Positions 35,765 through 45,139 of a stretch of DNA of 61,991 nucleotides are shown here, piece by piece. The notes beneath the pieces are model-generated. The model saw nothing but the letters and a program-made list of their open reading frames with translations, was not told the origin of the DNA and did no database searches. Source of the DNA: Thiotrichales bacterium. GTDB taxonomy: Bacteria; Pseudomonadota; Gammaproteobacteria; Francisellales; CACEW01. The DNA is taken from positions 1 to 61,991 of the forward strand of contig CANJUQ010000010.1 of assembly GCA_947478175.1 (NCBI GenBank). The letters run 5' to 3'. A program made the position numbers and the translations under genes. The first letter of the stretch is position 1, and every line of letters starts with the position of its first letter.

Positions 35765-37159
35765 TTAATTCACGCCCTCTAAAACCCCATGAACAATTGT
35801 CTCCATTTGATTCCCCCGGGAACCTTTAATTAAAACCACGGTATTGGGCTCCAAAAATAATTTCAGGTCTTCTAATAAATCTTGTTTAGATCCATATCGC
35901 TTAGCGCGACTCTCCGAATTTTTTATTTTTAGACTATTTAAAACATATAAAAGAGAATTTTCATCGCCGTAAAATAAACATTGATCAATCTTGGCCTGGC
36001 AAATCCATTCACCCATCGCCAAGTGATAGCTCTCATTTTTTTCAGCCAGCGCGGCCATATTCGACATGACAAAAATTTTCTTACCCGAATATCTAGATAG
36101 CCAATTGATCGCCGATTCGACGGCTGAAGGCGAGGCATTATAAGTGTCGTCTATCAGCAAAATATTTTGATCTAAAAAATGCGGATACAGCCGACCCGGC
36201 GTGGGCTTAATTTTTGCCAAGCCGTTTTTGATATCGTCTAAAGAAGCTCCAATAGAAGCAGCCATCGCCGACGCCGCGACTGCATTTTCGACGACATGTT
36301 CGCCTAACAAGGGCACTGAAAGATTAATTTTTCCTAACGGCGTGTGTAATTTAAAACAAGTTCCCTGACGATTAATTTGAATATCACTAGGGAAACAATC
36401 TGCTTGAGAATTTTTTCCAAACGTAATTTTTTGAATTTTATTTTGAATCTGATTTTGAATTTGGGCTAGCCAGTCCGGGTAAAATTTTTCTGCTTGATTC
36501 AAAACAGCCGTTCCATTTTTTTTTAAATATTTAAAAATATTGGATTTCTCTTGGGAGATTCCCTCTAACGACCCCATGCCCTCGACATGCTGATGCCGAA
36601 TATTCGTAATCAAGCTCACCGTCGGTTGGGCTATTTTGGCTAAAAATTCTATTTCACCCGGCGCGCTAGTTCCCATTTCAATCACAGCAAATCGATGTGT
36701 ATTTTTTAATTGAAATAAAGTCAGGGGCACACCCCATTGGTTATTTAAATTGCCCTGGGTCGACAGCGTTTCACCCAGTTCTCGACAAATGGCTGACACC
36801 ATTTCTTTCGTCCCTGTTTTTCCACAGCTACCTGTTAAAGCTAAAACAGGAATATCAAATTGGTTCCGATAAACTCTCGCCAAATCCGCCATGGCTTGCG
36901 TTGTATTTGGGACGATTAATTCTGGAACACCTAGATTTAATTTTCTTTCTGAAATAATTAAAACGGCGCCTTTCTGAACGGCTATTTCAGCAAATTCATG
37001 TCCATCCAGTTTATGCCCTTGGATACAAAAAAAAGCCTGACCGGGCTCTATCTTTCTTGTATCGATGCTAACCCCCGCATAGAGAATATCTTCTGCCTCT
37101 AACTCTAAATTCAAACCAATTGACTTAACCAAAAAAGACCAAGTTAAAATTTTATTCAT
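35765..37159 (-). CDS. murF: UDP-N-acetylmuramoyl-tripeptide--D-alanyl-D-alanine ligase
   Basis: MurF adds D-Ala-D-Ala to the peptidoglycan precursor in the cytosol using ATP. P-loop ALTGSCGKTGTKEMVSAIC, ATP/metal region AVIEMGTSAPGEIEFLA, NAVAASAMAASIGASLDDI and LLIDDTYNASPSAVESAINWL are typical Mur-ligase motifs, and GSRGNQMETIV is the family's ending. The 464-residue length fits. It is upstream of mraY in the same direction; the usual preceding murE is missing and a LysR gene lies there instead. Confidence 0.95.
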   Translation of the reverse strand: MNKILTWSFLVKSIGLNLELEAEDILYAGVSIDTRKIEPGQAFFCIQGHKLDGHEFAEIAVQKGAVLIISERKLNLGVPELIVPNTTQAMADLARVYRNQFDIPVLALTGSCGKTGTKEMVSAICRELGETLSTQGNLNNQWGVPLTLFQLKNTHRFAVIEMGTSAPGEIEFLAKIAQPTVSLITNIRHQHVEGMGSLEGISQEKSNIFKYLKKNGTAVLNQAEKFYPDWLAQIQNQIQNKIQKITFGKNSQADCFPSDIQINRQGTCFKLHTPLGKINLSVPLLGEHVVENAVAASAMAASIGASLDDIKNGLAKIKPTPGRLYPHFLDQNILLIDDTYNASPSAVESAINWLSRYSGKKIFVMSNMAALAEKNESYHLAMGEWICQAKIDQCLFYGDENSLLYVLNSLKIKNSESRAKRYGSKQDLLEDLKLFLEPNTVVLIKGSRGNQMETIVHGVLEGVN

Positions 37160-37173
37160 GAAAACAATCTCTC

Positions 37174-38052
37174 CTACTTAATCGCATTCACAATAGCTTT
37201 GAAATAAGCCGGTGGTTCAGGCCGGTCATACCACGCCAAAACTAAAGGATGTTGGAATACTTTGCCTTCATTCAAGATAATTAATTCACCTTTATCGACA
37301 TACCGCATCACAAATTCTTCTGTCAAAGCCGTATATCCCAAGCCTTTAGAAACAAGCCTTGCAATTGCCACGGTATCATCCGCGTAATGGCGATCTTGTA
37401 GCCCACCCCCATGCGATAAAAGCGCTTGAAGTTCATAATGTTTTAAATAATTCAGCGTCATACGATCCTGCGGATCAAAATCAATCATGGGTTCTTTCGA
37501 CAAGATTTCTTCTAAAGATCTCGATTTCCATTCGGCACTCGCGACTAAGACATAATTTTCGGGAACGAGCGGTTTCATTTGCATTTCAGGGGCTAAATCC
37601 GATTGTTCTAAAACGGCAAAATCCACTCGACCTTCACGAAGCGCGTTATGTCTAATTTCAATATCACTGAAACAAAATTGATATCTTAACTTTGGGAATT
37701 TTTTAACCAACGGAACCAAACTGGGAATCAAACGAGATTGCATGGTACTAGTAGGCGCCGTCAGGGTAATCAGAGTTGTTGTTTCAACACCGGCTCCTTG
37801 GATCTGCGCCATCACTTCGCCTTCGAGTAACAAGGCTGACTGACAGTATTTTAATAATGCCTTGCCTTCCTGCGTTAAAACCATCCCTCGGCGCGTTCTA
37901 GTAAAAACAGAGGTTCTTAACTGAGTTTCTAGTGCTTTGATTCTTTGAGTCACGGCTGTCTGAGTTAAAAATAACGTCTCTGCCGCTGCATTGACCGTAT
38001 TATTTTTAACCACCGCCAAGAATGCATCTAACTGGGGGCCTAGGAGAGACAT
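37174..38052 (-). CDS. LysR-family transcriptional regulator
   Basis: About 292 residues with an N-terminal helix-turn-helix (LDAFLAVVKNNTVNAAAETL and FLTQTAVTQRIKALETQLRT, followed by FTRTRRGMVLTQEGKALL) and a C-terminal periplasmic-binding-protein-like sensor domain. I start at 38052 (MSLLGPQLDAF); a 15-residue extension has no family match. The target and effector are unknown; the winged-helix sequence resembles several metabolic regulators. It is only 14 bases upstream of murF, so its transcript probably continues into murF-mraY. Confidence 0.9.
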   Translation of the reverse strand: MSLLGPQLDAFLAVVKNNTVNAAAETLFLTQTAVTQRIKALETQLRTSVFTRTRRGMVLTQEGKALLKYCQSALLLEGEVMAQIQGAGVETTTLITLTAPTSTMQSRLIPSLVPLVKKFPKLRYQFCFSDIEIRHNALREGRVDFAVLEQSDLAPEMQMKPLVPENYVLVASAEWKSRSLEEILSKEPMIDFDPQDRMTLNYLKHYELQALLSHGGGLQDRHYADDTVAIARLVSKGLGYTALTEEFVMRYVDKGELIILNEGKVFQHPLVLAWYDRPEPPAYFKAIVNAIK

Positions 38053-38196
38053 AGCGATTTTTCCAGGTAATAAAAACAAGGCTAGGAGTATACCCATCGA
38101 GAAGCGTTTTGCTTTAGATAAGTAAGGTCCGACTATTTTTACAGTTGAGGCTCGTCTAAATTAACAATAGAAATAAAAATTAACTATTTTCAACTA

Positions 38197-39258
38197 TTAA
38201 TTTTTTAAGCCACACCACCGCTTAACCGTTTTTAACACCTGCCCTACTTCAATTAATCCAACACAGCGACAACGCGAGCCATCCCGGCAATCTTCACAAT
38301 TTTTATCTAAAGACATCACCTCGGCTTTGGCTCCGACTGGCCCCCAGCGTCCTGCATCAAAAGGCTTGATAGGCGCATAAAGTCCCAGGACTGGCTTTCC
38401 AAAGGCAGCTGCCAAGTGGATCGGCCCTGTACTCGAACAAATTAAGCCATCTATCTGGGACAAAAATATTAATAATTCTTCTAAAGATAATTTCCCAGTC
38501 AGATCTGTAATATTCAGCGCCTTGGGAAATGGATTAATCAAAAACGGCCGAATTTCTAGGCCTTCTGCTTCACTACCTGTCACAAAAATATTAAATTTTT
38601 CAGCATCTAAATTTTTAATTAATTCTGCATAGCTTTCTAATGGCCACTCAATATGCCGGCCTCGAGTTAATGGGTGTAACACCAAATTAAATTTCGAATT
38701 TTGTCTTAACAAACTCAAACCCGGAAAATCAGGAATCTCAGCACAACTGGGATCTAGTCTTCTCATAGGAACTATTTCTGATAGGGCATATTTAAATTTT
38801 AACCCCAGTGCTTTTAATAAAAACAAATCCAGCTGGGTCTCATGCAAATTAGATTTCTTACGGCTCACCGATACCCAATGATTACAAGTCAACCAATGAT
38901 AAATCCGGTGTGAAGTTCCAATTCGAATGGGAATCCCCGCTTGCTTAGCCAGCTGAGCTATTTTTTTCTGCGGATGAATATGAATAAAAATATCTGCCCT
39001 AAGATTTTTAAATGCTTGTACTTGATCTTCGGGAGATTGTTTTGAAATCACTTCCCAATCAGCAAATTCATCAATATCTAAACAGCTATTAATTAAACCC
39101 TTTGTATAACTTCTGCCTAGAAAAATAATCTGACAACTGGGCTCAGCTTGTTTAATTAAATAAGCCAAGGGCAGCGCAAAAACCACATCGCCGATTTGAT
39201 TAATTTTGCTTAAAACAATTCTTTTATTTTTTAAGTTTATTTTTTTAAAAATTCCCAT
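38197..39258 (-). CDS. Glycosyltransferase family 9 (heptosyltransferase-like)
   Basis: The 353-residue protein starts with the GT9 signature RIVLSKINQIGDVVFALPLA (N-terminal Rossmann fold) and has the ADP-heptose binding region LICSSTGPIHLAAAFGKPVL then GLYAP in the C-terminal half. A cysteine cluster (CEDCRDGSRCRC) lies near the end, as in many heptosyltransferases. These enzymes add heptose to the inner core of lipopolysaccharide on the cytosolic face. It is the last of three LPS glycosyltransferase genes. Sugar and acceptor cannot be decided from sequence. Confidence 0.88.
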   Translation of the reverse strand: MGIFKKINLKNKRIVLSKINQIGDVVFALPLAYLIKQAEPSCQIIFLGRSYTKGLINSCLDIDEFADWEVISKQSPEDQVQAFKNLRADIFIHIHPQKKIAQLAKQAGIPIRIGTSHRIYHWLTCNHWVSVSRKKSNLHETQLDLFLLKALGLKFKYALSEIVPMRRLDPSCAEIPDFPGLSLLRQNSKFNLVLHPLTRGRHIEWPLESYAELIKNLDAEKFNIFVTGSEAEGLEIRPFLINPFPKALNITDLTGKLSLEELLIFLSQIDGLICSSTGPIHLAAAFGKPVLGLYAPIKPFDAGRWGPVGAKAEVMSLDKNCEDCRDGSRCRCVGLIEVGQVLKTVKRWCGLKN

Positions 39259-39271
39259 TTTTAATTTTTCA

Positions 39272-40324
39272 TCATCCCATAATTTTTTTAATAATTTTTA
39301 ATATTTCTTCAGCTGTTTTTTCGATGGAATACTGTGAAGCAATCGCTCTTGATTCTGATTGAGCTTGTTTTAATTTTTCAGGGTCTTGTAAAAGCTGATC
39401 AATAAACTTCGGCGTGTTCTCAGTAATCCAATATTTCTCAGGCATAAAATCACACATGCCACACTGCGTATTTGTCAGGGCAACACAGCCATAAGCCATG
39501 GCTTCTAAGACGACATTTCCAAAGGGTTCATACTCAGGCGCAAATAAAAAAATATCCGATGCCAAATAAAAATCATTAATATTTTTACGCTGACCCGTAA
39601 AGCTAATTTTTTCTAGTATTCCCAGGGATCTCGCCTGATCTTGATAAGTTTTTATCTTTTTATCTTTGCCGACAATCAAGCCCTGTACCGGTGTTTTAAG
39701 CTGGGAAATAATTTTCAAAAACTCTCCAACCCCTTTGCGTTTAAACCCAGAGCCGACAAATAAAATTAATGGCAAATTAGAATTAATAGAAAATTCTTGA
39801 CAAATTTTTTGTTTAGCCTGGTTATTAATCTCAGCATTAATTTCTGGAAGATTAATCCCATTGGGAATCACAGAAATTTTATCTTGAGAGATCTCTGGAT
39901 AATATTTTTCAATTTCTTTTTGGATCTTATAAGAATTACAGATGATCCATTTTGAATTTTTGAAACATCTTTTTTCTAAAATTAAATAAGTCAGGTGTAA
40001 TGGGTTCAAACTAAAAGATTTTGTTTTTAAAAACGCTTTGTGAACACCATCTCCAGCCCGATAGATATCCGCTGAATCAATACGGTCTAACGAAAAATAA
40101 AAATTGTTTTTTTTATTTAATTTAGCTTGCCAGTTAAACCACCAAGCTTTAATCCAGGACGCTAACCAACGGGGTGCATTTGAGTGCAAAATCTCAAATT
40201 TAATATTCTCTCGAGCTAATTGCTCTGTCAGTCTTTTTAAAAAAACTTCAGCCCCACCAAAAGAAGTCTGAATGGATCTTAAAAAAACTAATTTTTTTGG
40301 GCTTAATTTTTTTTGATTCATCAC
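39272..40324 (-). CDS. Glycosyltransferase family 4, WaaG-like
   Basis: The 350-residue protein has the GT-B fold of WaaG-type LPS core glucosyltransferases: SFGGAEVFLKRLTEQLAREN at the N-terminus, SADIYRAGDGVHKAFLKTKS (acceptor region), PNGINLPEIN, LILFVGSGFKRKGVGEFLKI, and the nucleotide-sugar loop APEYEPFGNVVLEAMAYGCV with the E-x7-E motif. In E. coli WaaG adds the first glucose to the outer core. The neighbour genes support a core-oligosaccharide role. Overlaps the next gene upstream by four bases. Confidence 0.88.
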   Translation of the reverse strand: MMNQKKLSPKKLVFLRSIQTSFGGAEVFLKRLTEQLARENIKFEILHSNAPRWLASWIKAWWFNWQAKLNKKNNFYFSLDRIDSADIYRAGDGVHKAFLKTKSFSLNPLHLTYLILEKRCFKNSKWIICNSYKIQKEIEKYYPEISQDKISVIPNGINLPEINAEINNQAKQKICQEFSINSNLPLILFVGSGFKRKGVGEFLKIISQLKTPVQGLIVGKDKKIKTYQDQARSLGILEKISFTGQRKNINDFYLASDIFLFAPEYEPFGNVVLEAMAYGCVALTNTQCGMCDFMPEKYWITENTPKFIDQLLQDPEKLKQAQSESRAIASQYSIEKTAEEILKIIKKIMG

Positions 40325-41466
40325 AAGATCTCTCTCATTAATTTCATGACATCACTGACCTGAAAAGGCTTCACACATTTCACATCTTTATATAAACACT
40401 CAGGACGCTTGCAATTAGCCAAGCCTGCAATCTCATGCTTAAACATGGTTTTCATATCACGACAGGGCAGATCGGGAATATATAAAACTTTAGATTGGCT
40501 CATCTCATGAAAATCTGGATGGGGCCCATAAATTTCTAATTGAGTCGGCCCCATCAAAGCAATCGAAGGTATTTTGACAGCACGCGCTAAATGCAAAACG
40601 CCTGTGTCTGGCCCAATGACCAAACTAGCCTCAGAAATTAAAGCTAATAATTCATGTAACTTGGTTTTTCCTGCCAGATCTAAACAATGCGGGGCTTGAT
40701 AGGCAATTTGTGCTGTCAGATTTTTTTCAGGACCTACCCCCGTCAAAACCACTTGATAGCCCATTTTTTTTAATTCATCTGCGACAAGGGCATAGTTTTT
40801 CAGATCCCATACTTTGGGCGGATTACTGGCCCCCGGATGAATAATGACATAGGGGTTTTTGAGATTTTGGCTATTTAAATTTTCTAGTTTTTTTAAATTT
40901 TTAATTTTTTCCAAATCAAAATGAGGTGAAAAATAATTGGCTTTCGAAGCTTCAGAATCACAGCACAAACTTAAAGTCATTCGGCTGATATGACTGGCTA
41001 TTTTGGGCAAATTAATTTTTTGATGAATCTGATATCCCCGTCTGTTTTTAGGATCTGGGAAAGATCTAATTTTTTTAATCCCTAGCGCATAAAACAAGGG
41101 AATCAAATGATAAGCCCAAGGAACAATGCCTAGATCCCAACGGTTTTTATGGGTTTTTCTAAAATTTTTAAACCAATTTGAATCATTCGTCTTGGCCTCA
41201 AAAACCTGATCTATGTCTTTAAAATTTTTAGCAAACTCTGCCCAACCATTGGGGACTAGTAATTCAATAGAAGCCTGTGGAAATTCTTTTTTCAAAGCCT
41301 GAAATAAAGGAGAAATTAAAATTAAATCTCCCAATAAAACCACGCCGCCAATCAAAATATGCCTAGGCATTTTATCTTTGGATTTTTTAAAGAAACTAAG
41401 TCTTCTTAGAAAATTAAATCCGGCAAGCCTAAGCCTGTAGCGGAATTTTTGATTGATTAAATTCAT
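40321..41466 (-). CDS. Glycosyltransferase family 9 (RfaF/RfaQ-like)
   Basis: A second GT9 protein, 381 residues. HILIGGVVLLGDLILISPLF is the N-terminal signature with G-D-L-I-L-x-x-P, and LVIGPDTGVLHLARAVKIPS followed by IALMGPTQLEIYGP is the donor-binding motif. The C-terminus has a Cys-rich segment (CRDMKTMF... CKRPECLYKDVKC). It is expected to add heptose (or similar) to lipid A-Kdo or to the core. It overlaps the WaaG-like gene by four bases, forming an operon. Confidence 0.9.
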   Translation of the reverse strand: MNLINQKFRYRLRLAGFNFLRRLSFFKKSKDKMPRHILIGGVVLLGDLILISPLFQALKKEFPQASIELLVPNGWAEFAKNFKDIDQVFEAKTNDSNWFKNFRKTHKNRWDLGIVPWAYHLIPLFYALGIKKIRSFPDPKNRRGYQIHQKINLPKIASHISRMTLSLCCDSEASKANYFSPHFDLEKIKNLKKLENLNSQNLKNPYVIIHPGASNPPKVWDLKNYALVADELKKMGYQVVLTGVGPEKNLTAQIAYQAPHCLDLAGKTKLHELLALISEASLVIGPDTGVLHLARAVKIPSIALMGPTQLEIYGPHPDFHEMSQSKVLYIPDLPCRDMKTMFKHEIAGLANCKRPECLYKDVKCVKPFQVSDVMKLMREIL

Positions 41467-41488
41467 GAGGAAACAACTTTGAAAATCT

Positions 41489-42742
41489 TTATTGCATAGG
41501 ACTAGGAGTCATCTCTAATCTTACCAAGAAGACAGGCTCAGTGGCTAATGGCGGACCTAAAGAAGGCGTGGTTCGAGTGGTGGTTAAAGCCCCCTCATCA
41601 GGACGTAAAACATTTTCTTTGCCCACTAAAGACAAAGCATAAACTGGCAAACAAGCGACGACGACGGCCGCTGCCGTAATCACAGCATGCGCTGCCAGCG
41701 TTTTTACTTTAAAGCACATAGCAAACGCCAAACTACGTTCCATATTCTGAGAAGACCCCCAGCACAGACGTGAAAAACGACTCACGCGGATATAAGTTTC
41801 AGTGGTCGGGATTTCCAGATTGACCTTGGCGGTCTGCAAATCAAAATTTTGGATCATCTGATAGCTAGTAAAAACATTTTTAGCCCAAACCGCTAAATAC
41901 AGGGCGGCAATAGGAATTCCCCAATATGGCTTCAAAATATTCCAGACCAATCTGGGCGAGAAAAAAACAAGCTGGGGTAAATTTCTAACCAAAGCCGCTG
42001 AATAAGGACACACACGTATGGTCAATTGTTTAAAAAATTGGGAATGCCGTAAAGGCGAAGAACGATCGGGTTTTCCAGCAATCGTGTCACAAGTTTCCTG
42101 AAGATCAGACGTGGCATAAAGCGGGAATACCAATAAAAAATAACTCGCGACTGTCAATCCAATTTGCCAAATAGTTAGGGGCGTTAATGAAGTTGTGATG
42201 GCCGGTATCAGTTTTGAATCTAATTGGGACCATTCAGCGATCCAACCAAACAAAGAATAAGTAAAATAGGTGTAATCCAAAAGACTCTTCAAAATCGAAC
42301 AGGGTAAGTAAGCATTCGCTAACCAAGCACGCCATTTTGATGGCAACGGCGGCGGCGACTGTGAGCTCCCACTCCCAGGAGAATCGGCAGGCGTTTCTTG
42401 AGGAATAGGCATTTCTTGAGATTCTTGGCTCTCTTCGGATCCTCGTGGTAAAAGCTTTTCAGATAGTTGATCTTCCAAATCATCTTCTTCTACTACTTTG
42501 ACAGGACAACAAGGCGCCTTTCGAGCCATTTCAGGCCCATAAAATAAATTAACGCTGACCATATCAATCAATCCTAAAAGAACCCCAATCCCAATCGCTG
42601 ATCGATAAATAGCTTGGGAATTATTCCATTGAACCTGAATCGGCATGGACGTGCTGAGATAAATCGCAAAAAAATCAACCACAGAAGCTGCAAAAACAAA
42701 AGTTCTAGCAGGAAACGCAGATCTCAATCTGGGGGGTGGCAT
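41489..42742 (-). CDS. Multi-pass membrane protein with acidic Pro/Ser-rich loop
   Basis: A 417-residue protein with about six to eight predicted membrane segments and no family I recognise. Between the second and third segments is a long low-complexity loop: KVVEEDDLEDQLSEKLLPRG, then SEESQESQEMPIPQET and SGSSQSPPPLPSKW, a style more usual in eukaryotic or effector proteins. The C-terminal tail is Thr/Pro-rich. It lies 22 bases upstream of the LPS glycosyltransferases in the same direction, so it may be cotranscribed, but the character of the protein does not suggest LPS synthesis. Confidence 0.6.
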   Translation of the reverse strand: MPPPRLRSAFPARTFVFAASVVDFFAIYLSTSMPIQVQWNNSQAIYRSAIGIGVLLGLIDMVSVNLFYGPEMARKAPCCPVKVVEEDDLEDQLSEKLLPRGSEESQESQEMPIPQETPADSPGSGSSQSPPPLPSKWRAWLANAYLPCSILKSLLDYTYFTYSLFGWIAEWSQLDSKLIPAITTSLTPLTIWQIGLTVASYFLLVFPLYATSDLQETCDTIAGKPDRSSPLRHSQFFKQLTIRVCPYSAALVRNLPQLVFFSPRLVWNILKPYWGIPIAALYLAVWAKNVFTSYQMIQNFDLQTAKVNLEIPTTETYIRVSRFSRLCWGSSQNMERSLAFAMCFKVKTLAAHAVITAAAVVVACLPVYALSLVGKENVLRPDEGALTTTRTTPSLGPPLATEPVFLVRLEMTPSPMQ

Positions 42743-42862
42743 TAGATTTTTGAACCCTTTGGGTGATTAAAAAACGCGGGATTGTATAACACAATTAATG
42801 CTGGAATAAATAAACAAAACATACTCAAAAAATTTAATTTCATTTTCTTTTAAAAACTCTCC

Positions 42863-42893
42863 CAAAAAGAAGGGCAACCCAAGGGGGCTGCCC
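42863..42893 (-). terminator. Terminator after nhaA
   Basis: On the minus strand a GC-rich hairpin (GGGCAGCCC... pairing with GGGTTGCCC, imperfect) is followed by TTCTTTTT. It lies about 95 bases beyond the nhaA stop codon. Another small hairpin (GACACT/AGTGTC) is at 42921-42944. The rest of 42743-42987 shows nothing else. Confidence 0.6.
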
Positions 42894-42987
42894 AGTTCAC
42901 AGAGGAGTGGTCTGATTAACAGACACTAACAAGAGGGAGTGTCTTGTCGGGAATCAGTGTGACATAACAAGTTAAAAAAAATGTGAT

Positions 42988-44175
42988 CTATTGTTGATTT
43001 TTATGTGAGATTTTTCTCACGTTCCAAAAAATCCAAGCCAGTCCAAAAAAAGCTGAACACAGCGAAGCACTAAAGATTCCCAACTTACAGTCCAATAGAT
43101 TCAAAGTGTTTCCTGGGAAAGCCAGGCCTGAAATAAAAATAGACATCGTGAAACCAATTCCAGCTAGCAAACTCATGCCAAAGACTAATTTCATAGAAAC
43201 ATTCTCAGGCAAAGAACAAATCTTCAATCGGGTTAAAATCCAAGTTGTCCCAAAAATGCCAATAGGTTTTCCCAATAATAATCCTAAAAAAATTCCTAAA
43301 GTCACCGTCGAAAACAAAAAATTATTTAAACCCACCCCTGAAAAACTAATACCCGCGTTTAATAAAACAAATATTGGCACAATCCAATAATTGACGGGGA
43401 GTAATAAAATTTTCTCCAATTTTTCTAATAAATTATTTTTACTATCTGCAGGAATTGTCATAGCAAACAATACCCCAGCAATCGTCGTATGGATCCCTGA
43501 TTTATCTAACGCCAGCCATAAAAAAACTCCCAGTAATAAATAAACAGACAGCCATCTAACCTTCAAAAAATTTAAAATTATTAATACAAAAAAAATCAGC
43601 AGGGCTATCAAGCAAAATATCCAAGACAACCCATGACTATAAAAAATAGCAATCACTAAAATAGCCCCCAAATCATCCGCAATCGCAATGGCTGCTAAAA
43701 AAACCATCAAGCCCTTGGGGATCCTTCGACCTAAGATAGACAACACCCCCATGGCAAAAGCAATATCCGTCGCAACAGGAATGGCCCAGCCTTTAAGATC
43801 TAACGGCGAATGCCAATTAATCAAAATAAAAATCAACCCTGGGATAATCATTCCGCCCAAAGCAACGGCAATAGGCAGACAAGCTTTCTTAAAACTAGAT
43901 AGCTCTCCCATAATTAATTCACGCTTGATTTCCAAACCTACTAATAAAAAAAATACCGCCATCAGGCCATCATTGACCCAATTCTGAATCGTTTTAATCA
44001 CATGGAAATTTCCGAGAGAAACCCCAAAATTGATTTGAGAAAATTGATTATATAAATCAGACCAAGACGAATTAGCCAAACCTAAAGCTAAGACTGTGCA
44101 AATTAAAAGCAGCAATCCAGAAGCGCTCTCACTTCGAACAAAAAGTCTAAATAATTTATTTATTTTATAGATCAT
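42988..44175 (-). CDS. nhaA: Na+/H+ antiporter NhaA
   Basis: NhaA exchanges sodium for protons in the inner membrane and supports pH and salt tolerance. The conserved pair of aspartates is in AIAIADDLGAILVIAIFY; VPVATDIAFAMGVLSILG-type (here WAIPVATDIAFAMGVLSILG) and VNDGLMAVFFLLVGLEIKRE are other hallmarks, and GIGFTMSIFISGLAF is the C-terminal helix. The ATG at 44175 (MIYKINKLFRLF) gives 395 residues, the usual length; a 22-residue extension in front looks untranslated. A terminator follows. Confidence 0.95.
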   Translation of the reverse strand: MIYKINKLFRLFVRSESASGLLLLICTVLALGLANSSWSDLYNQFSQINFGVSLGNFHVIKTIQNWVNDGLMAVFFLLVGLEIKRELIMGELSSFKKACLPIAVALGGMIIPGLIFILINWHSPLDLKGWAIPVATDIAFAMGVLSILGRRIPKGLMVFLAAIAIADDLGAILVIAIFYSHGLSWIFCLIALLIFFVLIILNFLKVRWLSVYLLLGVFLWLALDKSGIHTTIAGVLFAMTIPADSKNNLLEKLEKILLLPVNYWIVPIFVLLNAGISFSGVGLNNFLFSTVTLGIFLGLLLGKPIGIFGTTWILTRLKICSLPENVSMKLVFGMSLLAGIGFTMSIFISGLAFPGNTLNLLDCKLGIFSASLCSAFFGLAWIFWNVRKISHKNQQ

Positions 44176-44277
44176 GGGATTTAAACAATCTTGGGAAAGA
44201 AAAAAGGTGGCAGATTCTAGAGAGCCCCATAAAATCAGCAATCTTAATCAGACACCCATTAAATTTTGATTCCAATC

Positions 44278-44919
44278 ATGCAACCGACTTTTTATACAGA
44301 AATCTTTAATCAATATTTCAAAAACAAATTTTGGGGTAATCAAGACGGCTCTTCGGGGCCTAACTCTGCTTTTTCTGAGACGCCTAAACTCAGAAAAAAT
44401 TTAGAAAATTTATTCACAGAACTAACTATAAAAACCTTATTTGACGCGGGTTGTGGCGATGCCAATTTATTCAAATATCTGTCACTCACTCATGAAAATT
44501 TTAAAAATATAAAAATTTATACGGGTGCTGAATGCGTCGAATCTTTAACCCAACAAAATCAAAAAAACTTTGCTCATCTTTCAAATTTTAATTTTGTCAC
44601 TCAAGACTTGCTGAAAGATCCCATTCCAACCGTCGATCTAATTTTATGCCGCGATGTTATTCACTATTGGCCGAATCAATCTATTAGCCATTTTTTAAAA
44701 CATTGCCTTGAATCAAAATCTCGCTATTTACTGATTACTCACAATATTCATTCAGCCATTTCAGCCAATTCGCCAACCGAATTTGGTATCTTTCGACCCG
44801 TTAATCTCACTCAGAGACCCTTCTTTTGGCCGCAGCCAATATCAACGCTTTCAGAAGATATCTTTGGTAAAGAACTCGCTTTATTTGAGTTAAATAAACA
44901 ATACAAAAGTCATAGGTAA
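44278..44919 (+). CDS. Class I SAM-dependent methyltransferase
   Basis: About 213 residues. KTLFDAGCGDANLFKYLSLT is motif I (SAM-binding glycine loop), and VDLILCRDVIHYWPNQSISH matches motif post-II/IV of the UbiE/Methyltransf_11 group. N-terminal MQPTFYTEIFNQYFKNKFWG and DGSSGPNS suggest a family with a preserved N-terminal helix. The substrate is not deducible. I use the ATG at 44278; a TTG at 44266 is possible. It is divergent from nhaA, 103 bases between the starts. Confidence 0.85.
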   Translation: MQPTFYTEIFNQYFKNKFWGNQDGSSGPNSAFSETPKLRKNLENLFTELTIKTLFDAGCGDANLFKYLSLTHENFKNIKIYTGAECVESLTQQNQKNFAHLSNFNFVTQDLLKDPIPTVDLILCRDVIHYWPNQSISHFLKHCLESKSRYLLITHNIHSAISANSPTEFGIFRPVNLTQRPFFWPQPISTLSEDIFGKELALFELNKQYKSHR

Positions 44920-44969
44920 AATTTTCTTTGTATCCAGTATTTTCTTTAGGTTTTTACTCTGACATAATC

Positions 44970-45129
44970 CGCGCCGAATCTGACTGCTGCGGAGCACGTA
45001 ACACCTTGAATCTCCTGACAGTTCAATGTGTTACGCGGTAGGCGACAGTCTACTAGCTGTCAGATTTATCTTTATTTTGATCACTCCTCACATTAAAAAG
45101 GCAGCCCATATAAGAGCTGCCTATTTTTT
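44970..45129 (+). ncRNA. Candidate structured RNA with terminator
   Basis: Between the methyltransferase and rlmE lies a segment with nested inverted repeats: an outer AATCTGAC(T)GCT / AGC(T)GTCAGATT stem (44977-44988 with 45055-45066, 11 of 12 pairs), an inner CGTAACAC / GTGTTACG stem (44997-45004 with 45028-45035) extended by TTGAA / TTCAA, and then a terminator AGGCAGC / GCTGCCT with a T7 run (45099-45129). A CATAAT -10 element lies at 44963. Two stems around a bubble recall 6S-type RNA, but motifs of the 6S central region are not evident. It could also be a mobile inverted-repeat element; the class is unknown. Confidence 0.45.
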
Positions 45130-45139
45130 TGCTTGAAAT

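Noticed and set aside
44970..45129. 6S RNA
   Set aside because: There is a stem-bubble-stem shape, but I see no 6S central-bubble sequence and the genes next to it are not the usual neighbours; left as an unclassified RNA candidate.
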